NCBI GenBank assembly: GCA_023101725.1
Contig: JALJCO010003053.1
Location: forward strand, 1,681,501 to 1,745,500
Source of the DNA: Atherinomorus stipes
Lineage: Eukaryota; Chordata; Actinopteri; Atheriniformes; Atherinidae
Direction: 5' to 3'
DNA: 64,000 bases
The position numbers and the translations under genes were made by a program. Positions 32,128 through 45,627 of this stretch are shown piece by piece. Each line of letters starts with the position of its first letter. Positions within the stretch are counted from its first letter, which is position 1. The notes below the pieces were generated by a model. It was not told where the DNA came from. It did not search any database and saw only the letters and a program-made list of their open reading frames with translations.

Positions 32128-35100
32128 CAGCTAAACTACAATCCATCTTGCATCATACCTGTTCTATGAGCTCACTCCAGCCAGTAAAAGACGGTCTTAT
32201 CTTGACTCTTGCTCTGTCCCTTCTCTTTCTTTTCCTCTCTTCCTCTGATAATGTTTCCTTGCGTTTCTTTACCAAATCCTTCGTGTTGAGCGTTCAAAAC
32301 ACCTGCTGTGTTCATATCTGGTTCATATCTGTTTGCTAGTACATGACGCGGCGCGCAACCAATAGTCAGCTGCAACGTCACGCCCCGTCACGGATACAAA
32401 ACCTAGATACTGCTGTTTCTGGGCCCTGGGCAGTGACGGCTCAAAAATGTGCATAATGAATGTTTGTGTACCATCAAAATGAGTCAGAAACACAGATTTT
32501 TAAGGTCTAAAAGCTACTAACCTTTATGTTGTAAGATCCAGACTAAAATTAGATAAAAGTCAGACAGCAGATATTCCACAGGACTCAGTGAGCATTTATT
32601 GGTGAAGAAATACTGTATCAACACCATTTTTTCAACAACTTATGTCTTGGAACATGTTTCCAAAAATAACTAGTAATCTTATTTTTCTGCAGATGAAAAT
32701 AAGATGAGTGAAATCTGGACATTTGTCTTTCATCAGGCTGTTTTTCAAAATAGGCCCCCAAACTTGAGGCAAGAGTGAGATCAAAATGATATCATCTGAC
32801 TGCATGTACCACAGCAAGCTCATATTTAATCAGAAATATTTTCTAACTTGAATGGATGTTCATTTTTCATTGGATTACACATTTTCAGTTTGTATGTTTC
32901 ACTTTGGGTGTTAAAGTGTTCTTTTGGAAGCAGCAGTGAGGACAAGCTTAGGAACGGGAGGTTGATGGAACATGATGCCAGCCATTTCAGGTTTTCTTTC
33001 AAAAATGATCTGTGTAACGGGGGCCTGAGCCTCGGGAGAGCCCTACGTCTGGAAATGCTTCTTATTTTGTGGGGGTGAACTTTGCAGAGTCCTTCTGCTT
33101 TTTGCAAGTTACAGCTGCATGTCTGTAAGTCTGGCACATCTAAACATCTGGCCACTGGGATCATTACCCATTATTCAAGACTAAACTGTTCCAGCTCCTC
33201 CCAGCTGGACTGGATCTGCTGGTGTATAACAAACTTTGAATAATTTCACAGATACTGAGGTCTGAGCTTTGATAAGGTTATTCCAAAACATTTTAAAATT
33301 GACTTTAATATTATTCTTAGGGTTATAGTCATCCTGTGATGTACAACTTTTTATTAAAATGACTGCATATTGGGCCCAGTTGAAATAGCATTTCTACCAC
33401 GTCACTCGTATTATGAAATAGAAAGCATAAAGAACAGACAAAATTGAAAAACAAGCTCACATTTGGTAAAACTGTTTCATTAAACAAGACTCAACAACAA
33501 ATTACAAATGAGGAAAATGTATGTTTAGGAATGTAAAGGAGGTTTATTCCAATCCTATGACTGGTAACCATGGTTTTGCCTCCTGGTTAAATGTATTTGG
33601 AGGCTGATTAATTGCAAACAACCTTTTTGCAATGTCGACACAGGCCCTTTATTTGTCTTCTGAGATTGTAAAAGCTGTAGATCATGTTGGCAAGTGAACA
33701 TATATCTTAGAGTACAGTATACAGATGCTGAATATGTACACACTTATTAAATACATCTATATCTGTAGTACAGTTGAAGAGCGTAGGGTTATCTTCATGT
33801 CAGGCCATCTGCCTACACAGACAGTGAGCAGACAAGATGAGACAGTGAGGGCACAACCAGATCTCCATCCCTCTCCAGGCCTCAGCTGCTCCCCGAGGCC
33901 CCGAGAACCGAGCTTCATGTTGTCCTCCTGGATCATCTCATGGAGAGTTATGTTGTGCACCACAGCTCAGCCTCCCTCCAAAGGCAGAGCTACTGGGAAG
34001 CATATGCTAGATGTGACACATGGCTGCACTGACATACGTGTGTGTGGCATGTAGTTATACAAACTGCAACCCCCTACTCCTCTGTCGACATGTAAACATA
34101 AACACATGCTGCCTCTCCCGTACCACCTGGAAATAACGACCATCGCAATCATAAATGCACTCCATCATTACCAGTCTATGCAGCCATGTCTGCTCACTGA
34201 CCACAGACCCACATACTCACACGCTCTTCACTTAAATAAGTCTGTTTCCTCAGCAGCACACTGTCCCAGCCTCCGCTCCCCTTAGGAGCAATAAAACCAT
34301 GGCAACCAGCTGGATAAATGTATTAGATCTGATGGAGTCAAAGCACTGGTCACAATCTAATTAAACCTAATGTGTTTATATTTGTGTTGTCTGCCACTGA
34401 CTGTATCTATGGACAACAGTGGGGCGAATGCGCACGTGATGTTGCCAGTGATTTGGCTGCTCAGATGCTTCCTGTAACCAAGGCTGCCAGCCTGGCTTTC
34501 TCTGACTGTTGGCACTTGGTTCTTCATGTGAAATGGACAAAAACCGTATAAAAGCCTGTGTCCATCAGACACGTTTTGATCCACTTTTGGACATGGATAT
34601 ATGGGAGCCAACATGGAGTCATTTTCTTCAGTGGTGCTGTGTTCACAAGGAGCATATGTGGCATGACAGCCAGACGCCTCAAGGCTGAATCTGATGGCCT
34701 TTAAACAGTGTGCATCTGTGTATCTGCACTGTATGTAGTATTTACAGTGACACCAAAGTATAGTATTCTACTCTACAGTAGTATTACTCTAGAATTTCAG
34801 TTTGATGAAAAAAGAGGTATTTCTATAGGAAAGACTGTCTTTTTTGATTGTGATGAAAGACAAATTAACTTGACGACTCATTGTTTGAATAAAGCTTAAA
34901 TAAAAACAAATGTTAGTTTGAGCTTTAAATTCAAACATGAAGCATATAGTATATACCCAGCTTGTCTTCTTTATTTCTCTTTTTTTCTGTTTGTTTATCT
35001 TGTAAATTTAAAAAAGAGATTTAGGGAAATTACAAATGACTGTTTACTTACTTTGACAACTTCCTTTCACGGTCATAGTATGAGGAGGTTTGGCACCAGC

Positions 35101-38100
35101 TGGTTTTATCTCTGTAAAGTGCAAGGCTATGTCTCAGGACAATATAAAGCCTATTACTCCTATAATTTCTCTGTCTTTTCCACCTTGTCAAAGCTTGATG
35201 ATGTTGGAGGCTCTCCCTTATAAAGTCTGACCTGTACAAAAAACGAAGCATTGGATTTTCAATCTTACAATATTCATCTCATCAGTAAAAAAAACAGTCT
35301 TTCATTTTCCACAATGATCTCACGTTCCACATTCTTCCTCCTTGTTCTTGGGGCTGTTAATGGCCTACATATGAAATGTTTCCTCCCAAATTTGTCAGGA
35401 TTTGGGGTCTTATTCTAGGCATTACACAGGCTTTCAAAAGCTCAGTCAGCTTTCCTGTTGGTATAGTTCATTCTAACAGATGACAATGAGCCTAAATGAT
35501 CATCGGAAATCACTGAAGTGACAGCTATGGAGGACTGATACTGCCAAAATAAGAAATAAATACAGAAATATAGAAAATGGCTCAATAAACTAATTTATGC
35601 GACATAATTTGATATTTCAATTTTTTAAATAAAAATATGTATGAATATCCCAATTTATTTACTTGACAATTGTATTTATAATTAAAATTTGGTGCTTTTT
35701 AAAAAAAAAAAAAAAAATTCCCTTTATTTCTGTCTGTATTTTCTTTTTACAATCTCTTTTTAACCCCAAATTATTTCCTCACTTTATGTTTACTACCCCG
35801 TATTTTCCAATCTTGCTCTATTTATTTCTCCAGGTGCATTTCTTTGTGTATCTCCTTTGACAGTATGCATTTCTGCATCATCATGTAAATGGGGAGGACA
35901 GTTTTTGAAGGCATATGTCTTTTCGTATTGGTCAATCAACACTGGGCAGGTCGCAGGCCCTTAGTACAGGGATATCTACATATGCCACCATGTGGCATGT
36001 ATAGACACTGCAGATGACTCGTATAACCTGTGGGCAAACCAAACCTTCGTTTCCCTTTATCTTCTTCTTGACTCCGGTCTATCACAACTGCTGCTGTTGG
36101 AAAGAAAACATGCTCTTCTGGGACAGTCGCACATTTCTGAGCCTGTTGTCTAATTCTGCCTTAAGACAAGAGTTCATCACTTGTAAGGACAAATATACAG
36201 AAAAATATAGGCCGGATCTACTTAGGTCCAAATTTGGATTTACTCAAATTTGCAGTAATTTGCCCATGCAATCTAAAATTTTGTGCATGGGACTGAATCA
36301 CAAACAGCTCCAGGCACAAACGCGTTGGAAACGGCCGTAACAGGATTTTGTATGTGCTGAAGTTTGCAGTGGGGCAAATTTCAAGACACGACAGCGTAAA
36401 AAGAAATATGACCCCATGGAGACGGAGATACTAGTGGAAGAATGAAATGAAAAATTTCCTTCTTCCTTCTACTGGTTTAAAATAGGTATGATACTCTAAA
36501 TATAAAAATGAAAATAATACAACAGGTATCTGTGGAGAGCCTCAGAAAACACCAATTTATGAGGACATGAATCAGGAGTTACTGAACAAATGAAACTGTC
36601 GGCAGCCTTGAAGATAGCCTCTGACATCTACGAGTGCGCACGCACTCTGGCACAATGCTAACGGCTCTAGTGGCTCGCGCAGACAGGAGCACACTGTGCT
36701 ACTGTCCAACCACAACAATCCAAGTTGCAATGTGACGTTGGCAAGAAGGGGAAATAAAAAGACAAAATTAGCTTTAGTCATCATTAAGCTTTAAAGTGGC
36801 TGCTAAAGTTTTATTTGGTTTGTCCAGAATATTTAACACCCGTGTTAAATAGTGGCGTTTGCTCTGTTGATTTTGACTGAATTCAAGAATGAGAACTAAA
36901 CACATTGCCCTCTATGCTGATGAAAAATGATTTTGATTCAGATTAATGTGTGTCTGGAATCCAACATTGTCCCTCTCAGAACTAAAGCTGTTTGTGTGCC
37001 AAGCTGACGTTTGCACCTGCTTTTCAGATGTACTTAAATAAGGTGCAAAAAACTGCACCACCATCTGTTTTATGCTTGGTGAATGGCTTTGCAAAGGCTA
37101 AATTAATATATTTACATTTTCTTCCCCCAATACAAGCACAACTGCGTGTTAATGCCCCATATAGCATATCTTTTGTGGCAGATGTACTTACTGGATGTAG
37201 AAACATTTTGCACCTTTGAAAGACAAAACTCTTATTGCACACTGTTAGTAAATCAGTTCGTACAATTTTTTTGGCAAAGCAACGAGATTGCTCACTTTTT
37301 TATACACACAATCCTTTGATAGATCCAGACTTCAATGTATTAAACTACTTGTCATTTTATTTGTCTGATCAATATATTGTTCACTATTAAGTAGTTGACA
37401 GGGCTACCAACCAATGCTCGGCAGCTCTGCGTGACAACTGTTGCCAGGCCAGCTTGGACCGTCATCTCCTCAATGTTGTACAGTCTACTACCTACACTTG
37501 CTTTATTCAGTTCATTTAAGGGATTGTAAATGAAAAAAAGGAAAAATACAGACATAATTACAGATATAAAAAAATAAAAGCAAATTTTTCTTTTAAAAAA
37601 AGCACAAATTCAAAATATTAAAACAACTCAAATAAACAAACTCAAAATAAATAAGTGTGTTCATGCAAAGTTAAATTGAATCAGTTGAAATTTACAATAT
37701 TAATCAAATGCTCAAATTTTAACCAACACAAACAGGGGAAGAAAAAAAGAAAAAAAAAAGACGTATTCATATTTCTGCATCTGGATTAGAAGGGAGTGGG
37801 GGATTTCTCAAGTTGTTATAAGGTGTTTCTTATCCAGTTCTATCGTATAAAAAAGAACATCACCTGAAGAGACATAAACATCTCAACAGTATAAACATGA
37901 CAACTCACGTTGCAACACTACAATTTTCATATCATGATGAAGCAGAGTCAATCTGCAGCCTCGAGTTGTACGACAGTGTCACACACTCCTCTCAGCCTTG
38001 TAAAGTACAAAGTGCCCGACTCTCACAAGGTAACCATCTTTCTTACCCGTCCGTCTGATTCACTTGTAAAACATAGCTATACTTTATAGGCTTGTTACTG

Positions 38101-39522
38101 TCACAGGGTTACTCTTTTATTTATTAGGCTGTCCACGGTGAATTGATGTGTTTCTGTCTGTGATCTAAACCTCTTGAAGCGAGCTTGATTCCTGTGTTGC
38201 TTCTATCAGGGTCGGACAGGAATGCTAATGCTATCAGACAATCAGTCCTCTGCCTCTGGGTGGATAAGACATGTGTATGTGTGTCTGCATATGGGAGTTT
38301 GCAACCATAAAAAAAAGATGTGACTTAACTGGCATGTAAATTGTTCCCTTACACATCCATGACCACAGTACCTTTAAATCTTTTATTATTTCTGATATCA
38401 TTTTGTCCTGATGTTCAAGTTTCAGATTTTACACGTTTGCTCAAACTGCTCCACGGATTGGGCTGTCTTAACGTTACATTTTAGCTGCACCCTTGGTGAA
38501 ACGTGGTTTGGCTTGTGGCATTGCCTGTCACATACGGTGACTTGATACATCCTGGACCACTGAGCTTCCTTGCACTGAACTCTGAGATAAATGATGAAAG
38601 GAAGTTAATCTTCAATGGCATGCCATCGTAGCTCATTTCCATAGTCGGCTCTCTCATTGTACCAGGATCAAATCTGAGCTGGCACAGAGCAGTTGTTTCC
38701 ATTTGATATGCCCCTCTGCCCACTGCACCATAACCACCGCCCTACAATAAGGATATACTTTTTGATGGCCAGTGAATATCCTGCAGCGATTCAACGCTTT
38801 TCCCCTCTGACGGTGTGTGTGGAACCCATTCTGTTTCTGCAGCTGAGTTCATCTCGATTTGAACAGGGAGGCAGAGGGATGAAGGGGAGAAGAAAAAGAG
38901 AAGAGATTTTAGTGCACTCTCTGTTCTCTGCGATAATGAATGCTTTGTCAGGGAGAATCCATCAACGGTCACTGTGGGGGGAGGAAATGTCAGGGAAAGT
39001 TATGGTTTGTTGGCTTTTAACCCACGTGGCCCAGCCCTGCAAAGTAATTGAAGTACAGAAAATGTCATGTTGTTGCACTTCATCTATTTGTATTGCTGTC
39101 TCACAGGATAAATAGAAATATTGCTGTGGCAACACAACGAACAACAAACGCAGTGTCTGTTCAGATCTGCACAGTGTAGGTGGAAGGTTGATGTACCAAA
39201 CAGTACAGCACATTGCACATCACATCCCCAATGTTGCAAAAAGAGGATCTCAATCAATTCTTCATCCCTTTGTGGGCTTCTTCTTTTTTTTTTTTTCTTT
39301 TAGCACTTTTGCCTCCATCAAAAATAGTTACTTCTCCTTTTGTTAATCTGATATTATAGATACCTGACTGAAAACTCATGGTTTGATGTTTGCAGCTCTG
39401 TCAAAAGTAGCAAGGTACAGTACGTGCATGTTGTAGATGTGAAAGGAGTAGGTAGATATATGAAATTATGATAGTGTAAATATTACATTATTTATTACAT
39501 TCATAGTCTGAGACACTCTTTT
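32128..39522. other. single-copy non-coding sequence, no gene supported
   Basis: About 7.4 kb. Frames of up to 112 codons on either strand show no domain, repeat or codon pattern that would support them. A-rich runs occur near 35700-35716, 37560-37600 and 37740-37760. No transposon ends could be paired. Confidence 0.45.
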
Positions 39523-39564
39523 TCATTTATATATACTGTATATGTATACAGTATATATAAATGA
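39523..39564. repeat. 19-bp perfect hairpin next to an AT microsatellite
   Basis: The arms at 39523-39541 and 39546-39564 are exact complements around ATGT, built on ATATATACTGTAT. An uninterrupted (AT)20 begins six bases later. Confidence 0.85.
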
Positions 39565-39568
39565 CAAA

Positions 39569-39570
<2 letters not shown>

Positions 39571-39610
<40 letters not shown>
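39571..39610. repeat. (AT)20 microsatellite
   Basis: Forty bases of perfect AT dinucleotide repeat. Confidence 0.97.
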
Positions 39611-39612
<2 letters not shown>

Positions 39613-40920
39613 TACCATTAGGGTAAATCTACAATTTTTTTGGTATGTATATGTCAACCATATTGTTTAGCTGTCACAACTACTTACAAAACACTTAACA
39701 CTTACAACGAAGTGTTCTGGCTTCAAAACATAAATCCTTCTTTCCTGCAAGCCAGAATTTACAGAATTGGCTGCCTATCTTAACTGCTGCAAATGAAAAG
39801 ACTGTGAAAAATGCTTTATTTATCCTAGAGGAAAATGTCAAATATGAAGATAAAGAAAGAACTGACTGATTTTGAGAAAAATAAGACTATAATGCAGGCC
39901 TGGAATTTTGTTATTTTAGGGACAAGACCACTTGGGCTTTGGTGTCGTCAACTTTTTGAGGGCAGAAAGGCCATCAAATAGGGGATTATCATGCTTCATG
40001 TTCCTGTTTCCGGAACTTGTCATATTTAAGTGCTTCCTCTTCCGGGCCAGTTCAACAATAGCTAAATCCAATGTCCCTGCTCTGTTCCACTTTGTAAATC
40101 GAATAAACAACGCCAACCCTACTTAAATTTTCATGGATTCCCGACTGAAGCGATGCTAAGGAATTAGTGGATCAAAGCGATTTGCCGGGGTGAAGGGCCG
40201 AACTTTATAATAAAACAAGGTTGCACGTTTGTTTGTAATGATGCAGACAGCTGGCGTTAGCCAGCTAGCGTTCGCTGACGTGCCAAACTTTGTGCGTCTG
40301 AAAACACACAAGGATCTGAAAATCGGGTCTGCACCCTCCCGTTTCCAGAGGATCAACTGGGGACTGCCAAGAAAAGAGACCACTTATAAAAGAGCATTTT
40401 CACAGATTTTGTGTATCAGACAAGGACATTGTCTCTTCACATAGCAGCAGGGGTTGGCTATTGATTTAAAACAAGGAAAGAAAGAACTAGAGGGCGCAAT
40501 CTCGTCTTCCATGGCTTCCGTAGCATCGTGAACTTGCAAGGTCTCTCTAGAAAAAAATATGAAATTCATCAAGAGATAGTGAATTTACAAAAGTGAGACA
40601 TTTTAAATCGGCAGTGACAAGAGCAAAGGATGGAGGAAAAGTCTCTGCTCTGAGAGGCCTCATCAGAGCATCACCGGAGCCAATGAATAGTTTAAACATG
40701 AAATAGGCTAATCCATCTGAAGTCAATGTTAACAATTTTAATAAAATAACATCATTGTTTTACTTAAAGAACATTGTGACTCCATGGACTTTTCACTGGC
40801 TGTTCTATCTTTTTTAAACCAATCCTGACCCTTAAAGTAATCAGTGAATCTTCATTTGTGGGGAGCTTTTTGTGATTGGTCAGAGTGGATACATGCCTCA
40901 CGATGTTTGGGTTTTGTAGC
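39611..40920. other. non-coding sequence; moderately CpG-rich middle
   Basis: 39900-40400 is GC-richer than the surroundings and has frames of 62-75 codons on both strands, none recognised. It could be a decayed element or an unannotated exon; nothing decides it. Confidence 0.35.
40484..40497 (+). promoter_or_regulatory. weaker CTCF-like motif
   Basis: GAACTAGAGGGCGC matches 12 of 14 positions of the CTCF core, missing the leading CC. Confidence 0.3.
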
Positions 40921-40966
40921 TGAATGAATGAATGAATGAATGAATGAATGAATGAGTGAATGAATG
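40921..40966. repeat. (TGAA)n microsatellite
   Basis: About eleven TGAA units with one GTGAA variant. Confidence 0.95.
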
Positions 40967-40985
40967 TCCGCTGCTGTCAGTTGCT

Positions 40986-41546
40986 CGGCTTTACACCTGG
41001 TCCGTGAGCGCAGTGCAACGGCTTTGCTGCGACCTGCACTGCATGAGCATTTGCACTGTGCGCCCGCGAGGAAACCTGCAAGCGCACCAGCTCTTGCTAG
41101 ATTCGTGACATCACAGAATCACAGGAGGACTGCAAGATCGCCCGTGATTCTCATCCAAATGGTTAATTTTGTCCACATTTGTGTGTCATGGTTTCTCATT
41201 TCACTCAAACCTTGTGGACACAGAGATGCTGTCATGTTCAGGTAGTTCAGCAGTTTAAAATTTGCACACTGACTGTTGTTTAGGAAGTTACCGGATGTTT
41301 TGCACTGAATCTGTGTCTGATTTCCTGCCTGGTCCGATCTGTACTACTGAAATTGACGCAGTGCCGGTGCATGCTCTGTAAAAAATAGAGCTGGTGTGAT
41401 CTTTAGGGGAGCGGCACGACATGCCGGAGAGACAACGGACAACTCACACGCTGTGGGGTGTTCAATATATTTCAAACATGAGCGCGAGCCGGTGTGCATG
41501 GCGCACCATTGCGCTGCCCTTCGCTCACGGACCAGGTGTAAAGCCG
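40986..41546. mobile_element. miniature element with 25-bp perfect inverted repeats
   Basis: The arms at 40986-41010 and 41522-41546 are exact reverse complements, beginning CGGCTTTACACCTGGTCC. The complementarity does not extend outward and no target duplication is clear, so the true ends may lie a few bases out. The ends and the adjoining 40-60 bp are GC-rich with GCGC words, while the middle is AT-rich. No coding capacity. The perfect arms suggest a fairly recent insertion compared with other elements in the window. Confidence 0.8.
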
Positions 41547-42399
41547 GGGTTAGAGTGACTTGGTCATCAATCCCACATGGGTGCTATTGTATATTGTCTG
41601 CTTGACCCAACACACCCAAATAAATCAGCGCCTCAGCAGTGTGGCGTCCGTAATAGTTGGTAGTGAGGAGGCGAGACCAGTGGAATGATGATGAGGATTT
41701 TGCGCTCTGACTGTTGAGCGTCTCAGCGATCATGAGAGAGCCATGCAGACTGTGCATGTAAAATTATGTGATGCTGCTGCTAGTCTGATTTAAATGGTTT
41801 ATTTATTTGCCTAAGGCGGTGAAGCAGAGGGAGCCCAACCTCGAGGTGACGGAGCTCAGACCCGAGGTGGCGGAGCTGGGCTCCTGTGGGCTCCTGCCCA
41901 CTTTAACCCCTGATCACTGCCATTACTTGTTTCTTTCACCTGAGAAGTTTCCTAACTTTTATTGGTGACAGCTGGGATTAATGGATACATGATAAACCAT
42001 CAGCCTGAATATCTCCAATATCTCATACTGTATGCCATCTTGAATAACTCCTCTACAGTACATCTCATGAAAATATAAGTTGTCGAATTCACCACTGTAG
42101 CACAGAGCTACAAATCAACAAAAATGTTTAGTATCTGCATCTGTGTATGTTTGTTATTTTACATCCTAGTGGACAGACTCTGGTCTGTTTAAAGACTCAG
42201 TTCATTTGAGCTTATTTGAGTATTTAACTGCTAGCCCCCCAGCATCCCATTGCCTCCCACTTATTATTATCTAAAACTCAATTTTATGCTTTTAGAGATT
42301 ATTCTATTTTAATTATTGATGTTTGTCTCCATGATTAATAAAAGTTTTGGTATGACAAACTGAACATAGTTCTTTCTGTTTCACCCTGACTTCAAACAG
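41547..42399. other. non-coding sequence, no feature recognised
   Basis: A small GC-rich patch at 41820-41880 has GGAGCCCA...TGGGCTCC complementarity but no further structure. Confidence 0.35.
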
Positions 42400-43180
42400 G
42401 AATTTAAAATGTCTCACCTATACCCCACCATACCAAAATCCAGATTTTCCAGATGAAATAACCGCAACGGTGAGTGAAATAAATCACAGGTGGGAATGGT
42501 TACAAACCTATTTCTTACACAGTGGGACTCCACAAATCCACAGTAAGAGATATTATTAATAAACAGAAAACACTCGAACCTTTCCTGAAGTGTCCGACTT
42601 TCCAAAAGAGCACAGTGATGACTCACCGAGGTCTCTCCAGAAGATCAACTACTAAAATCCAGTTAACCACAAACCTCTCTCACCTCAAAAAAGTTTATTG
42701 TCCATGGCTTCAGTATTGGAAGACTTTGGGGAAACATAACATCAACGAATGACAGTCAATGCAAAAGCCCCAGTTTACCCTGAAGAACGTTGAGACTCAT
42801 CTCAATCTTACAACAAAAACAACTATATGACATGAAAACTCTTTGGGAGAATGTTCCCAAAAAAGAAATAAATGAACCCGTGAAAAAGTCTCATCAAATC
42901 TGGCATAAACTCAACACGTATTTCCACAAAATAAACATTATATGTTTCAGACTGAACAGACATAACTAATGAAAAAGTAAAGTGTGGTCTCTTACACTGA
43001 AGGAAAGTTCTGCAGACAAACTAATTCCCAACACGAAAATGGCTCAAGAGGAATGAAATTGAAGTTTAAAAAGCATGTAAGTCCAATACTGAACCCAAGA
43101 CATTTAAAAAAGCTGTTCATGCTTTGCAAACCCTCTAATGTGGCTGCACTAAATCAGTTCTGTAAAGAGGAGAAAACTTA
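42400..43180 (+). pseudogene. possible highly decayed Tc1-like transposase
   Basis: The frame at 42522 starts with GLHKSTVRDIINK, which resembles the second helix-turn-helix of Tc1 transposases. About 600 bp later another frame ends NQFCKEEKT, similar to the C-terminal LEQFCKEEW block of the same family, and the spacing suits. In between no catalytic motif is clear, stops are common, and no inverted repeats were found. It may be chance. Confidence 0.35.
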
Positions 43181-45623
43181 AATTGATCTTCAGATTTCTC
43201 TTATTAAGGCAAACCTGTTAAGGCTGCAGGTAATTTAGTTTTCACACTAGTGATTTAGGTAATATCTGACATTCATCATCAGTTAATTAAATAATCTTTT
43301 AAGATGTTTTAATTCTCTTGTTTGTCTTGCTGAAGATCTGTTAGTGAGCTAAAAGCCAAACATTAAACAGAACATGTATTCATTTTATTTTGCTGTCACT
43401 GTAATTTTCCTGTAATCAATACATCTTAATTGTAGAAAAATCTTAATTACTCTAACTTTAAATACAATGTCAGTTTGATTATATTGGACCCCTTGATCCT
43501 AAACCTTTCTCATACACCCACCCATGCCCAACTAAAGCCAGTGGTAGATTGTGTAGATACATTGCAGCTGGTTCTAAATGAAGAAGGCCTGTCTGTGTTG
43601 TTCAGTGATCCATGGATGGACCCTTTCCTCTAGTTAGAGGTAGCTGGAATTGAATGACAGCTTCCATGTTAGTGAAAGCCTCACAAGCTCAGACCAAGCA
43701 GGCTCTTTAACTGCTGAAGCATGGCTCCTTGTGAAGACCCCCTCTCCCAAACTGCCTCATTCCAAGTCTGAGGCCAGGAATAACTGTCAGTGTCGGCCCA
43801 ACAAGGCCCCAGGAATCCAGGCTGTCTGTCCATCGCAGAGGCCAACATTCTTTACGTGAGTAATGGGAGAATGTTAGGCTTTATCTCCCATCCATCCCAT
43901 GTAATGTTTGACCGGCTTGCCCTGGCAATGTAAACGCTCTGAGTCAGAGATCACCAGGGTTAGGAGAGGTATTTATTGACCCAGAGAAAAGAGGAGAAGA
44001 AAAATACTAGGAATATTTTTTACTGTGCTTTAGATTGGGACAAAAGTAACAAATCCCACTGCTTGCAAAAAAAAGAAAAGAAAAAAGAAAGAAAGAAAGA
44101 AAGAAAGAAAAAAGCTTCTCTATCTTTGACGACCTGTCACAGGCATCACATGATCACGGCACACAGCAGCTGATGTGTTTTGATTGTGACACTGTATGTC
44201 GAGCACAGCACAATGATTTGATTCAAATGTTATGATTGGAAGGAAAGTGAAAAAAAAAAAAAAATCCGCAATCTTCTGTAATTGTTCCCAGGAATGAAAT
44301 TGATTCACACCCAACCGAGCATGAAATAACATTGGCAGATGACACTGCTGTTACTCTGCCTGAAACACAACATGAATCTAATAGGAATAATCAGCACTTT
44401 CTTGTACAGAGGAGCTACGCACATACACACACTCACACATATAGTTTTAAATGATTACCAGGAATGATTGCATACAACAAAAGTAACATATTTTATATAG
44501 AATTTATAAACTAGGTTCTGTATCCTGAAAGCAATCTCTTCACAGCCAACATGAAAAAATCTTTTATCAACCATATATTTTGTTTTGGGGTACATCTTGC
44601 GGGTATTATGTTGATCAATAAAAAACATTATTTAAGAGGATTTCTTAACATGAAATTTTTACACACAATTGACTCAGTTAGTATTTCAGCACCGATACTT
44701 GTGTACAATTGTTCAAAGACAAACTACATAACATAAAACTCTGCCTTTCTGACTCAATTGGCGGCACAGCAACATTTATTACATACACATCTGAGCTGTT
44801 GCTGCCCAGCGGCATCCTTCGGCCGGGACACTGCACCTCACAACCTTTGCTTCCAGGACAGCACTTGATGTAGCTTGACCAGAAGTGTGTCAAGTTAAAT
44901 TATATTTACTTTATGCGCTGCGTCACATATCAGTAAGCAGATATCAACATACCGACTGTTTTGAATGCACAGTGGTAAATCAAATAAATTGGAGTTGATT
45001 CAAATATTGTCATGAAAAAAATGTTATGGATGTATTTGTTCAATGGAGCCAATACGTGCAGAGCCGGTGTGTGAAATTTGGCAGACATGGGACTGGGGTG
45101 GTGGGGTTGAGGGTTTGATGGGTAACCCTTTGTTAACCTTAAAAACAGAACCACACAATGGATCCCAGAAGCAAGGACAGCTGCATTTTTGTTGATTGCT
45201 TGATCACTGTGTGCTGATTCTGCAATATGAGTAATGTTTAAAGCCTTTACTGTATCTCTCATGTGAGATTAAGGACTTTCTGAGTTTGTACAGTACTACC
45301 AATTACCTTTCTGTCAAAGTTCAAATCATGTATAATATTCTTTAAAATCTGTAAACAGAGCTTTGTTTTTGACATTGGAAAACGCTGGCACCCTAGAATC
45401 CCTGTTTCAAACGCTGATTCAAAGCACAATATTCAAAACAAATATGGACCATTTTTATTAAACGCTGTATTAAAAACAAACAAACAAACAAAAAACCCCA
45501 CAACAAAAAACAAAACAAAACAACCCCCCCCCCCCCCCCCCCAGAACCTCCATGAGATGTTTGGAGGGGTGCAGAATGAAAGTACAGCATTTCCTTAAAA
45601 TATATGTAGCCTGAAAATAAATA
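43181..45623. other. non-coding sequence with simple repeats
   Basis: Holds (GAAA)n at about 44067-44113, an A-run near 44250-44265, and an (AAAC)n tract followed by a run of about 18 C at about 45524-45541. No coding frame is supported. Confidence 0.45.
44067..44113. repeat. (GAAA)n microsatellite
   Basis: A-rich start followed by about eight perfect GAAA units. Confidence 0.9.
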
Positions 45624-45627
45624 TTAA

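Noticed and set aside
32826..33164. 112-codon minus-strand frame as an exon
   Set aside because: No domain and no convincing splice sites; length is within chance for this composition.
38693..39115. 140-codon frame as a gene
   Set aside because: Composition equals the flanks, no motif, and overlapping frames on the other strand are similarly long.
39900..40440. THAP-type or P-element-like gene in the CpG-richer patch
   Set aside because: No C2CH zinc-finger spacing or terminal repeats could be shown in any frame.
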